Shown piece by piece: positions 25,136 through 33,117 of a stretch of DNA of 33,117 nt. How positions within the stretch are numbered: the first letter of the stretch is position 1; the number at the start of each line of letters is the position of its first letter. Source of the stretch: Methanocalculaceae archaeon (GTDB lineage Archaea; Halobacteriota; Methanomicrobia; Methanomicrobiales; Methanocorpusculaceae); the NCBI GenBank assembly GCA_031262705.1, contig JAISHD010000049.1, forward strand, positions 1 through 33,117, read 5' to 3'. Below the pieces are notes generated by a model. That model was not told the DNA's origin, did no database searches, and saw only the letters and a list, made by a program, of their open reading frames with translations. The position numbers were made by a program, and so were the translations under genes.

Positions 25136-25624
25136 ATGAAGATACTTGGCATTCATGCAGATCGCGTCTGGTATAAGGTGACGAAGAAAACAAAGATGGC
25201 AGAGCCGGAACCGGTTTTGGAAGATGAAATGACGGACTGTGTTCTCCTTTTCTGCTGTGTGGAAAAGTCCGATGAAATAAGTCCCGAAAAGACCGTTGCC
25301 GCAACGATTGAGAATATTCTTGTGCGGCTCGGACGATTGAAGGCAAAACAGGTGATGCTGTTTCCATATGCACATCTTGCATCCGACCTCGGATGTCCGG
25401 GAATTTCCCAGTGGATCTTAAAGTCCATACAGACACGCCTCATTGAGGAAGGCATTGAGACGAAACGTGCTGCATTCGGTTGGTACAAGGAGTTTGAGAT
25501 CAAAAGCAAGGGGCATCCTATGGCGGACTTTTCCATGTCGATCTGTCCGTTCATCGGTGGTGTCTGCGACGGCGAGTGCGGCCCGAAAAAACAGGAGCAT
25601 ATTGAGGCAGCCTGTCACTCCTAA
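25136..25624 (+). CDS. Free-standing archaeal ThrRS editing domain protein
   Basis: A 162-residue protein matching the N-terminal editing domain of archaeal threonyl-tRNA synthetase, a D-aminoacyl-tRNA-deacylase-like fold that removes serine wrongly attached to tRNA-Thr. Recognisable parts are MKILGIHADRVWYKV, the LFPYAHLASDL segment, RAAFGWYKEFEIKSKGHP and the intervening helices. No catalytic ThrRS domain follows; the gene ends with a cysteine-rich tail (CPFIGGVCDGECG). It may work in trans alongside a ThrRS encoded elsewhere, or serve another deacylase role. It starts 29 bases after metX and converges on sbcC with a 6-base gap. Confidence 0.85.
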   Translation: MKILGIHADRVWYKVTKKTKMAEPEPVLEDEMTDCVLLFCCVEKSDEISPEKTVAATIENILVRLGRLKAKQVMLFPYAHLASDLGCPGISQWILKSIQTRLIEEGIETKRAAFGWYKEFEIKSKGHPMADFSMSICPFIGGVCDGECGPKKQEHIEAACHS

Positions 25625-25630
25625 TATTTA

Positions 25631-28600
25631 TCAGACCAAAACCTTTGCAAAACTGCCGTCCGGTTTTTTCACCACGAGAATTTTCTTTTCAATCCGCTGC
25701 CGCAGATCCTCTACGTGTGAGATAATCCCGATAAGCCGGCTGCCGGTTTTCGGCACGGCAAGTGTTGCAAGTGTCTCAATCGCCTGATCCAGAGAGACCG
25801 CATCCAGCGATCCGAACCCTTCATCGATGAAGAGTGCATCAAGCTCAATACCGCCGGAACTTTCCATGATCACATCCGACAGACCGAGCGCGAGGGAGAG
25901 TGCGGCCTTAAACGACTCTCCGCCGGAGAGGGTGGAGGTGGGGCGCTGTTTCTGCGTGTAGCAGTCGATGACGTCCATCTCCAGTCCTTCCTTTTTCCGG
26001 AGATCGGTGGAGCTGCTGCGCTGCACAATGGAGAAGCGGCCGTCTGTCATGGCGTGCAGACGGATGTTTGCTTTTTCAAGAATGCGGGAGAGGTAAGCGG
26101 ACTGCACGTACTCCTCAAACTTCATCCGCACCGCTGACCCTGCGGCATCACCGTTTGCCACCCGGGCAAGGTCGGCCAGTTCGTCATACGCAGCAGCGGC
26201 CGTCTGGTACTGTTCCAGAAGTCCGGATATCTCAGATATTGCGGTGGTGTTCTGTAATATCTGATATCCGACTGCTTTTTCCTGTTCCTGAAGTTCGGCA
26301 TATTCCGCCTCGGTTTTGGCAAGTGCAGCCGCAAGAGCTGCAACATCTGCGGCAAAGCGGCCTTCGGTACTTTTCCGGAGAAGTACGATCTCTGCGGCTA
26401 CAGCCGATCGCATCTCGCGGTACTGTTCCAGCGTTTCTTCAGCACAGGCAGATTCCTCACTGGTCATGAGGTCTGCGCGGAAATGCAGACGATCCAGTCC
26501 GCGTTCCGCAAGTGCACGGGAGAAAGCCTCTTCATCGGCGGCGCACTGTGCCCCTGCATCATCACGGATACCGGCTGCCGCGGTGCAGGCGGAGGCTGCA
26601 TCATACCGGGCGATCTTTGCGGCTTCGCATGCGGTGGAAAACTCCATTTCCTGTTGTCGGTGCCGGGCAATCTCTTCTTCCATCCGCCGGACCGCCCCGG
26701 CAAGTTCGGCCGAGGAGGAGTAGCCGGGGGGGAGCTGACGTTTCAATGTCTCGGTACGGGACTTTGCATACGCGGCGCGTCTGCGAATGTCCTCCGCCTG
26801 TCTGGTGAGGAGGGCAGATTTCTGTTCGCGTACCGGGGAGGTTTCGTCCAGCGCCCGCAGATCTGCTTCAAGGGATCTTTTCTCCCCAGCAAGTTGTGAC
26901 AGCGCCGAGATTTCGGCGATTACCCAGTTGTACTGCGCAGCGGTCTCGGCAATTTCTGCATCAATCAGTCCGTCCAGCTGCCTCGTCCGGCTCGGCGCTC
27001 CGGAGAGTGCAAAGAGCGGGGATGCAAGGGATACGATGTGCTGTTCTTCTGATTTCAGCGTTGCAAGCGCTGCGGAACACGCGGCAGCAGCGGCATTCCG
27101 CTCGTTTTCCCGTTCGGCAAGTTCTGTCTTTGCACGGTTCAGTGCGGTTTCGGTGGGGATTTCAGCTGAGAGTCCGGCCGGATGCGGATGATGCGGTGAG
27201 CCGCAGACCGGACAGGGGGATCCCTCGGTGAGATGCTGTGCGAGAACGCCTGCCTGCCCGTCAAAAAAGGCGCGTTCCTTTCGCCGGCAGACTGTGGCAG
27301 CTTCTTCACAGGCGTTCGCCGCTTTGGTGTAGGCTATCTCCTTTGCGGCATGATCTTTTTCGGTCTGCCGGTACGCGGCAAGAGATCTTTTTACGGTTTC
27401 CAGAGCTGCAGTGCGGGCGGTGATCTGGTCCTTCCGGTGGTTTGCTCCGGCGAGTTTTTCCGGAACATCGGCTATCTCGGCCAGACGTACCGTCAGCTTG
27501 TCGCGGCGCACCTTCTCCTTTCCGGCCTCAGCCTTGTGGTCTTCCAGATCCTTTTCGATTCTTGCAAGCTCCGCTTCCCCCCGCTCCATCTGGCCTGCCG
27601 CGGCCTCGTACTCATCAAACTGTGGAACAAGACTTTTGAGTTTGCCAATATCCTCCTGTTTTTGAGGGATGGAAAGCGTTGTTCTCTGAATCTCCGCCAG
27701 AGCAGCAACTGCAATACCTTCCGCCTCCTGCATTCGAACAAGTTGTTCTGCTGCTTTTTTACAGGCGGCGTCCGCCTCGGCATACCGCTGCCGGGAAGCT
27801 GCTGCCCGCGCCTCAAGCGGCAGCACTTCCCGGATCTTCTTCGAATGTCCGAGTTTCTGACCGAGTCGGATCATATCCGATTCCTGATTCTGCAGTTCAA
27901 CGGAACGCTGAATCGCTGCGGCAAGACGATCAAGTTCTGCATTGATCAGTTTTCCTGCTTCGATCTCGGTGCGGATGTCGACGGCCTGCCGTTGTGCGGA
28001 GACGATACTGCTTTTGAGGGCGGATGCCTGCATCCGATCCTCATGGACGGCGGCGTTGGCAGCTTCAAGCAGTTCGTCCATCCGGAAAAATCCCTCTTTT
28101 GCGGAGATGATCTCTGTGGCAAGTTCGGCGAACCGGGTGCCGGGGACTGCGGCAACGCGTCCGGCACACCCGGTGCAGGACATTTTGATGCCATCAATCG
28201 CGAGTTTTGCATCCCGCGCACGTTCGGCAATTTTTTCCTGTAATACCGAGAACCGGTCGGTTGCAAAGAGTTTTCGGAGAATGTCCGCACGTTCACGGCT
28301 GGTACAGAAGAGGAACTTCTGGAAGTCGTTCTGGGCGAGCATTGCGACCTGCCGAAACTGCTGGCTGTCCAGGCCAAGCAGGGAGATGATCTCTTCACCA
28401 ACATGTTTCGGCCCGGAGATTTCGGTGCCGGACGGCAGGACAAGGCTTGCGGTTGCTTTTCGTTCGGTTCCGGAGGCTATGTATGCAGGCGTTCTGCGGA
28501 TGGTGTAGGACTGACCGCGGTGTTCAAAGGAAAGTTCCACTTGCGGGACGGCGCCTGTGGTGGCGAAATCGCTTGCAAGTGTTTTGGCTTCACGGATACT

Positions 28601-28774
28601 GCCGCTTGCAACACCGTAGAGCGCGTAGGAGATTGCATCGAAGATGGTGGTTTTGCCGGCGCCGGTGTCGCCGGTAATGAGAAAGATGCCGGAGGTTCCA
28701 AATCGTGAGAAGTCGATGACCGTTTCTTTTGCGTAGGGGCCGAAGGCGGACATGACAAGGCGTATCGGTTTCAT
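25631..28774 (-). CDS. sbcC: SbcC/Rad50-type ATPase of an exonuclease complex
   Basis: A 1047-residue SMC-like protein. Walker A GDTGAGKT is at residues 35-42, the zinc hook CPVCG near 519, the ABC signature LSGGESFKAALSLALGL near 945-960 and the Walker B LDALFIDEGFGSLD near 980. Two long coiled-coil arms, rich in Ala, Glu and Arg, fill the space on either side of the hook. With SbcD it forms the ATP-driven nuclease that processes double-strand breaks and hairpins. Its overall form (CPVCG, LSGGESF) is more like SbcC than archaeal Rad50 in HerA-NurA clusters. The start overlaps the sbcD stop by four bases. Confidence 0.95.
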   Translation of the reverse strand: MKPIRLVMSAFGPYAKETVIDFSRFGTSGIFLITGDTGAGKTTIFDAISYALYGVASGSIREAKTLASDFATTGAVPQVELSFEHRGQSYTIRRTPAYIASGTERKATASLVLPSGTEISGPKHVGEEIISLLGLDSQQFRQVAMLAQNDFQKFLFCTSRERADILRKLFATDRFSVLQEKIAERARDAKLAIDGIKMSCTGCAGRVAAVPGTRFAELATEIISAKEGFFRMDELLEAANAAVHEDRMQASALKSSIVSAQRQAVDIRTEIEAGKLINAELDRLAAAIQRSVELQNQESDMIRLGQKLGHSKKIREVLPLEARAAASRQRYAEADAACKKAAEQLVRMQEAEGIAVAALAEIQRTTLSIPQKQEDIGKLKSLVPQFDEYEAAAGQMERGEAELARIEKDLEDHKAEAGKEKVRRDKLTVRLAEIADVPEKLAGANHRKDQITARTAALETVKRSLAAYRQTEKDHAAKEIAYTKAANACEEAATVCRRKERAFFDGQAGVLAQHLTEGSPCPVCGSPHHPHPAGLSAEIPTETALNRAKTELAERENERNAAAAACSAALATLKSEEQHIVSLASPLFALSGAPSRTRQLDGLIDAEIAETAAQYNWVIAEISALSQLAGEKRSLEADLRALDETSPVREQKSALLTRQAEDIRRRAAYAKSRTETLKRQLPPGYSSSAELAGAVRRMEEEIARHRQQEMEFSTACEAAKIARYDAASACTAAAGIRDDAGAQCAADEEAFSRALAERGLDRLHFRADLMTSEESACAEETLEQYREMRSAVAAEIVLLRKSTEGRFAADVAALAAALAKTEAEYAELQEQEKAVGYQILQNTTAISEISGLLEQYQTAAAAYDELADLARVANGDAAGSAVRMKFEEYVQSAYLSRILEKANIRLHAMTDGRFSIVQRSSSTDLRKKEGLEMDVIDCYTQKQRPTSTLSGGESFKAALSLALGLSDVIMESSGGIELDALFIDEGFGSLDAVSLDQAIETLATLAVPKTGSRLIGIISHVEDLRQRIEKKILVVKKPDGSFAKVLV

Positions 28775-29925
28775 TTTTCTGCCTCCAGTTCCTGAAGAAT
28801 GGCAAGGACGGTCTGTTCCTGAAAGGTGCTGAGTTCTCTTCCGGTGGTTTCTGCAAAGAATCCGGCGAAGAGGTCACGGTCGGATTTCCGCAGGTCTTCC
28901 ATCCGGGCGCCGGCTGCGGCGGCAGCAGGCAGGGCGTCGTTTATCATTTCAAGGGTGATGATGTTGGGGTACACTGACCTCAGACGCGCCATGGCGTCTG
29001 CGGGCGGGAGGGGGTCGGTGAGCTGGACGGCGAAGTAGTCGTCGTGCGGGGCGGGGACGGCATCGTCCGTTGTGAGGTCGTTGAGGGTTCCGCAGATGAT
29101 CCGCAGGTCATGCAGGGGGTGTAAGGGGATCTGCCGGATGGTTACGTTTCCTTTTTCAAAGAATTCCACAAGGGTTACAGATTTTGCGGTGCCGCATTCG
29201 GAGGGGGAGTATTTGAGGGGGGAGCCTGCGTATCTGATGGTCGGAAGGCCGACCTTCTGCGGTTTGTGCAGGTGGCCGAGTGCGACGTACTCAAATTCGG
29301 TGAAGCGGTTTGCGTTGACCTGTTCGATACCGCCGACGATGATGCGTTCCGATTCGGAGGAAGAGGGAGTGGTGCCGAGTCCGGCGATGAACTGGTGGGC
29401 GACGGCAACGTAGCGTTCGTCCGGTCTGAAGGGGATGTCGGCAAGGACGGCGGCAACGGCGTCGTCGAAGGTGGTGATCTGTTCTGCGGGAAAGCGTCTG
29501 GAGCTGCGGACGGAGGCGGGGTCGAGATAGGGGAGAAGGCAGATGTGCAGCGGGCCGTAGGCATCGTGCAGGTCTACGATTCTGATGTTGCGGTCATCGT
29601 CGTAGATGCCGCTGATGTGGATACCGCAGCTGTCCATGATGTCGCTTGCGTAGTGGATGCGTTCGGGGGAATCGTGGTTGCCGCTGATCATGAAGACGGC
29701 GATCTTTTCGTCTTTGAGTCTGGTGAGGAAACGGTTGAGCAGGTCGATTGCGGTGCGGCCTGCAACGGCTGTGTCAAAGATGTCGCCTGCGATGATGAGG
29801 CCGTCGGCATGTTCTCGGACGGCGGTTTCTGCGATCTGGGTCAGGATGAATTCCTGGTCGGTAAGGATGCTGTATCCGTAGAGTTGTTTTCCGAGGTGGA
29901 GGTCGGCGGTGTGAATCAGTTTCAT
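28771..29925 (-). CDS. sbcD: SbcD/Mre11-type nuclease subunit
   Basis: A 384-residue calcineurin-type phosphoesterase. Metal-site motifs appear in order: DLHLGK (Asp8, His10), GDIFD (Asp48), SGNHDSPER (Asn83-His84), the VAHQFI histidine and ALGHLHKP. The C-terminal 100 residues should form the cap and SbcC-binding part. It cuts DNA ends as the nuclease partner of SbcC. It is the first gene of a two-gene operon and the genes overlap by four bases (ATGA). The membrane protein gene ends 10 bases upstream. Confidence 0.95.
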   Translation of the reverse strand: MKLIHTADLHLGKQLYGYSILTDQEFILTQIAETAVREHADGLIIAGDIFDTAVAGRTAIDLLNRFLTRLKDEKIAVFMISGNHDSPERIHYASDIMDSCGIHISGIYDDDRNIRIVDLHDAYGPLHICLLPYLDPASVRSSRRFPAEQITTFDDAVAAVLADIPFRPDERYVAVAHQFIAGLGTTPSSSESERIIVGGIEQVNANRFTEFEYVALGHLHKPQKVGLPTIRYAGSPLKYSPSECGTAKSVTLVEFFEKGNVTIRQIPLHPLHDLRIICGTLNDLTTDDAVPAPHDDYFAVQLTDPLPPADAMARLRSVYPNIITLEMINDALPAAAAAGARMEDLRKSDRDLFAGFFAETTGRELSTFQEQTVLAILQELEAEK

Positions 29926-29935
29926 AAAAAGAGGG

Positions 29936-30673
29936 TCAGGGGGTGGTTTTGTTGTCGTAAACGAGTACCATGTACCGGGCGGAGAAGACGCCTAATGCGG
30001 CGGCAAGCAGGATTATGACCAGCATCCAGAGGAAGAGGAACATGGTGACCAGGGAGCCGAGTGCGCCGAGCAGTATCCAGAAGGCAAATGTGATGAGTTC
30101 AAGGATGATGCTGAATGCCAAGGCGCAGACGATGAGGATGATGATTGCGGCGATGTAGTCGAGCCATCCGATTGTTTTGATCGATGCAAGAATTTCGCGG
30201 AGGTTGAAAGCTTCGCTGATTTTTCCGTTCCGTGTCATCCGGACCATGCCGAGCGTTGAGAGGAGGGAGAGGAGGAGGGAGACAAGGAGGGTTATCACGA
30301 TGAAGGCGAGGAGCAGACCCATCAGCATGGCGGCGGCTTCGGGGCCGAGGGAGTCGGGGCTGTTGGAGGGGGCGGGGATGAAGCCGGTGATGAGGAGGTA
30401 GAATACGGCGGTGATGAGGAGGAACGGGAGGGCATAGAGGATTCCTGCGATGTTCATCTTCCAGCCTTTGCAGAAGAGGTCTTTGATGCCGGATACTGCG
30501 GGGACGCCGGAGGTTGCTTCCATTATGCGGTAGAGGTAGCCGGAAAAGAGCGGTACGATGCAGAGTGTTACGGCGTTTATCAGTAGATAGATGAACAGGT
30601 AAAACCAGCGGTCCGGCCTGCATGTCTCTTTAACGTAGGTCAGAGAGGAGGAGAGTATTGCCCCGGGATCCAT
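29936..30673 (-). CDS. Multi-spanning membrane protein, DUF4013-like
   Basis: A protein of about 245 residues with six or so hydrophobic segments arranged in pairs, and the RPDRWFYLFIYLLINAV and GYLYRIMEA patterns of archaeal DUF4013 proteins. The function of that family is unknown. I place the start at the ATG at 30673 (MDPGAILSSSLTYV) because GGTGG stands six bases upstream. The frame is open to an ATG at 30793 with a polar 40-residue extension (GRQQQEEACESF), and a TATA box at 30803-30813 would allow a leaderless start at the ATG at 30778, so a longer protein is possible. It ends 10 bases before sbcD. Confidence 0.75.
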   Translation of the reverse strand: MDPGAILSSSLTYVKETCRPDRWFYLFIYLLINAVTLCIVPLFSGYLYRIMEATSGVPAVSGIKDLFCKGWKMNIAGILYALPFLLITAVFYLLITGFIPAPSNSPDSLGPEAAAMLMGLLLAFIVITLLVSLLLSLLSTLGMVRMTRNGKISEAFNLREILASIKTIGWLDYIAAIIILIVCALAFSIILELITFAFWILLGALGSLVTMFLFLWMLVIILLAAALGVFSARYMVLVYDNKTTP

Positions 30674-30802
30674 TTTTTCCACCAAGTTTTCGTTGCTATA
30701 CTCTTCGCTGTAGGACGGATTAAAGGATTCGCACGCTTCTTCCTGTTGTTGTCTGCCGTATTTCACCCATGACAACATGACACGTGATAGCATACCACAT
30801 CA

Positions 30803-30813
30803 TTTTATATACT
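30803..30813 (-). promoter_or_regulatory. TATA box upstream of the DUF4013-like gene
   Basis: The minus strand reads AGTATATAAAA, a good archaeal TATA box. Transcription would start near 30780 and could cover the membrane protein gene and sbcD-sbcC downstream. Confidence 0.5.
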
Positions 30814-30912
30814 TGCACCTATAACGTTGTTATCGGATTTAGAATGAACGAAAGGCCGATATCTTCACATCACATTTATCAGGCCCGGTTCATCGTCTTT
30901 TTCTTCTTTCAC

Positions 30913-30929
30913 TTTAACTAAGGAGACCG
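30913..30929 (+). repeat. 17-base sequence shared with 13368-13384, copy 2
   Basis: The same TTTAACTAAGGAGACCG as in front of the presenilin-like gene. Here its last bases form the left arm of a hairpin, which is not the case for the first copy. Confidence 0.6.
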
Positions 30930-30953
30930 TCACGTTTTCGTATGACGGTTTTT
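30926..30953 (+). terminator. Hairpin followed by a T tract in the symporter leader
   Basis: ACCGTC pairs with GACGGT and, inside it, ACG with CGT around a TTTT loop, leaving a two-base bulge; the stem runs straight into a T5 run. This is the shape of an intrinsic terminator or attenuator. It lies about 70 bases before the small symporter gene, so it may end a short leader RNA or regulate the symporter. Intrinsic terminators with stems are not the rule in archaea. Confidence 0.45.
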
Positions 30954-31023
30954 GGAACTGTTCTTTTACGAGTCCGTGACGCGGCTAGACACAAATTCTT
31001 CCACAAAAGGCGGATACTACAAC

Positions 31024-31152
31024 ATGTTTGGAATTAGCGACCCGGGTGTATGGATGACATATGTTATCTGTATCGCGGCATTGATCGGCTGTATCGTTTA
31101 CGGATACCTGAACTGGAATAAGGATAGTGATGACGATGGCAGTGAGTACTGA
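31024..31152 (+). CDS. Small accessory protein of an SSS symporter
   Basis: A 42-residue protein starting MFGISDPGVWMTYVICIA, with one transmembrane helix and an acidic tail (DSDDDGSEY). It overlaps the symporter start in another frame by 17-23 bases. Short one-span proteins with a DPxxW head directly before a sodium:solute symporter gene are a known pairing in archaea, and the overlap implies coupled translation and a 1:1 complex. The leader upstream holds the hairpin described above. Confidence 0.85.
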   Translation: MFGISDPGVWMTYVICIAALIGCIVYGYLNWNKDSDDDGSEY

Positions 31153-32706
31153 GCTGACGATTCTGATTGTCCTTTTCTATCTGGTACTGATTCTTGGTCT
31201 CGGGTACTACGGGTACCAGAGGACGAAGAAGGTTGAGGACTATATGGTTGCAGGACGGAATACGCATCCGATGGTGATTGCACTATCGTATGGTGCGACG
31301 TTTATCAGTACGTCGGCGATTGTGGGGTTCGGCGGAACGGCGGCACAGTATGGTATGAGTCTGATGTGGCTTACGGTGCTGTGCATTGTGGTCGGAGTGA
31401 TTATTGCATTTCTGTTTATGGGGAAGCGTATCCGCCGGATCGGAAAGGAGCTTGGTGCTCTTACGTATCCGGAACTTTTGGGCAAGATGTTTGGGTCAAA
31501 GTTTTTGATTTATGCGTCAGGTCTGATCTTTGTTGCGGCGATGCCGCTCTATACGGCTGCAGTTCTGATCGGCGGGGCCCGGTTTATTGAGACGACGCTT
31601 GGTATTCCGTATATGACGGCTTTGTTAGGTTTTGCGGGAGTTGTTGCGCTGTATGTGGTTATCGGCGGTCTGATTGCGGTGATGTACACGGACGCGGTGC
31701 AGGGTGCGATTATGCTTGCGGGTATGGGTATTCTGCTGGTTCTGACGTATGTGTATCTGGGCGGTGTTACTGCGGCGAACAGTGCTCTTGAGGCGATGAC
31801 GCCGCTAGTTCCGGAAAATCTTGCGGCGATTGGTATGACAGGCTGGACATCGATGCCGGAGTTCGGATCTCCTGTGTGGATGACGGTGATTACGACGCTG
31901 GTTCTTGGTGTAGGTATCGGTGTTCTCGCACAGCCGCAGCTTGCGGTGCGGTTTATGACGGCAAAGGACGGGAAGTCGTTGAATCGTGCGGTTCCGATGG
32001 GTGCACTGTTTATTGTGATGATGACAGGTGTTGCGTTTACAGTCGGTCCGCTGACGAATGTGTATTTTATGGAGACGACAGGACAGCTTGCGCTTGCGGC
32101 GGGGAATGCGGATTCGGTGATTCCGCTGTACATTAATGTGGCGATGCCGGAGCTGTTTGTGATTATTTTTATGCTGACACTTTTGTCTGCTGCGATGTCA
32201 ACGCTGTCGTCGCTTCTGCATACGATGGGTACGACGCTCGGCGGTGATATGTTTGCACGGCTGAAGGGGAAGCGGTATTCGGTGCGGGCGAATCAGGTAG
32301 GTATTGTGGTGATGATGCTCGCGAGCCTTGCGATTGCGGTGGTGATGCCCCGGAGAGTATTATTGCCCGTGCGACAGCGATGTTTATGGGTCTGTGTACG
32401 GCGGCACTTCTGCCTGCGTTTACGCACGGTATTACGTCGAAGGCGCCGTCGCTGCTCGCGGCGAAGTGGAGTATGATTGCAGGTGCGGGGGGCTGGCTGT
32501 TGTGGACGATGTTTGCCCATACGGCAGAGTCGAAGGCCCTTGGGATCTGCAATGCACTGTTCGGGGTTGATTCTCTGGTTGCAAGTCCGTGGAACCATCT
32601 GGATCCTCTGGTGGTGGGTACGGTTCTGTCGGTGATTGTGCTGCTGATTCTGATACCGCTGGATAAGAACCGTGTGACTCGGGAACGGCAGAAGAGTTTT
32701 GTGTGA
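31136..32706 (+). pseudogene. Sodium:solute symporter (SSS family), split by a -1 frameshift
   Basis: The first frame runs from 31136 (ATG GCA GTG; alternatives ATG at 31130 and GTG at 31127) to 32476 and the second continues to 32706. Adding one C to the CCCC at 32348-32351 joins them as VVMPPESIIARATAMFMGL into about 523 residues, normal for the family. The N-terminal part has the expected helices and family motifs (DYMVAGRNTHP, GTAAQYG, TYPELLGKMFG, GVGIGVLAQPQLAVRFM). As written, the protein loses its last 100 residues to about 40 unrelated Arg-rich residues. SSS carriers import solutes with sodium; the substrate is not evident. The change may be a mutation, phase variation or sequencing error. 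Confidence 0.88.
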
Positions 32707-32716
32707 GGGAGAGGAT

Positions 32717-32740
32717 GATGCGGGATGTTCGGTACCCGCA
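32717..32740 (+). terminator. Hairpin downstream of the symporter
   Basis: ATGCGGG and CCCGCAT form a perfect seven-base stem around a ten-base loop, 11 bases past the symporter stop. A weak TTTT follows at 32750-32754. It may protect or end the symporter mRNA. Confidence 0.4.
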
Positions 32741-32871
32741 TACATTCATCATTTTCAGCGAAATATCTTTTGCGGGTCATTTTCCGGAGGATTTCCTCTC
32801 TGTTCGGGGAATGATCTGCCCGGTTTTATTTGAACTTCTGCGGTGTACCTACGGAACGGACAGGGTCTTCG

Positions 32872-32973
32872 TCTTTCTTTGACTCCGATATCCAGCCCAC
32901 TTGCCACTCAGCCGTACACAAGAATACAACATGGTAAAAGCCATAGAAGAGTCTTCCCAGAGTCAAAGAAAGA
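32872..32973. repeat. 14-base inverted repeat with a 74-base spacer
   Basis: TCTTTCTTTGACTC at 32872-32885 is the exact reverse complement of GAGTCAAAGAAAGA at 32960-32973. Weaker similarity continues outward for about 30 bases on each side, so that both strands encode an ESKKDE segment. No transposase and no target duplication were seen. Confidence 0.8.
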
Positions 32974-33117
32974 TGAGAGGGTGCCGGTATCGACAGGCAC
33001 TCTTGCAAATATGTGTGATGACGACTGAACGTTTGGAACTTGCCTCTACAATTTTTTTTATTTTGAACGGGGAGTTCAGTTATTCAGCCGAAGCCTTCCT
33101 GTGGAAATGGGATTGTT

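Larger units (their letters stand above)
32707..33117. other. Right-hand region without a convincing gene
   Basis: About 410 bases after the symporter. Open frames of 60-61 codons exist on both strands (32826-33008 minus, 32843-33028 plus), but neither has a ribosome binding site or a known family, and their similar tails result from an inverted repeat. I see the hairpin and inverted repeat listed separately, a T8 run (33052-33059), and nothing else. Confidence 0.5.

Noticed and set aside
27233-28243. Plus-strand frame of 336 codons inside sbcC
   Set aside because: Antisense shadow of the coiled-coil region of sbcC, with low-complexity Cys/Phe/Gly composition and no ribosome binding site.
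32872-32973. Inverted repeat as ends of an insertion sequence
   Set aside because: The spacer is only 74 bases, with no transposase and no flanking target duplication.

Overview
This window looks like chromosomal DNA of a methanogenic archaeon, most likely order Methanomicrobiales and close to Methanocorpusculum (an inference from gene content, not from a marker-gene tree). It carries archaeal information-processing genes (PCNA, primase large subunit PriL, TBP, TFS, FEN1, ribosomal protein S17e), ether-lipid geranylgeranyl reductases, a fused Fae/Hps enzyme, archaeosortase A, TATA-box promoters and oligo-T terminators. No insertion sequence, prophage or CRISPR array was seen.

Positions 1-7400: the N-terminus of a secreted protein is cut by the left edge. 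It is followed on the minus strand by an M20 deacylase, a hypothetical gene, a 57-residue 2[4Fe-4S] ferredoxin and dapA-dapB (lysine/DAP synthesis). Next comes an HD hydrolase - ThiN - rpS17e cluster, a small membrane protein and an acyl-CoA ligase with a probable TTG start. Positions 7460-14330 hold pcn-priL, tbp, tfs, archaeosortase A, a HIT protein, fen1 with a membrane coiled-coil gene just upstream, and a presenilin-type intramembrane protease broken by a +1 frameshift. A tRNA-Gly(GCC) follows.

Positions 14600-19200: a ferredoxin - geranylgeranyl reductase - geranylgeranyl reductase operon (lipid saturation), a 31-residue membrane peptide, and a PiT transporter coupled to its DUF47/PhoU-like partner. 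Positions 19300-22200: an AlkA-type glycosylase whose 3' end is tandemly repeated (45-bp unit), a flavin split-barrel protein coupled to a third FAD reductase, and a clearly decayed GNAT acetyltransferase.

Positions 22250-33117: Fae/Hps, MetX with a CBS pair, a free-standing ThrRS editing domain, an SbcCD (Rad50/Mre11-like) operon, a multi-spanning membrane protein, and a small-accessory-protein/SSS symporter pair whose symporter is frameshifted in a C run. The right end (32707-33117) holds no convincing gene, only a hairpin and a 14-bp inverted repeat.

The points most worth a second look are the two single-base frameshifts in C runs (presenilin protease and SSS symporter), the decayed GNAT gene, the free-standing ThrRS editing domain, the ferredoxin-linked tandem reductases, the flavin split-barrel/FAD reductase pair, the 45-bp repeat, and several tiny genes that are easy to miss.
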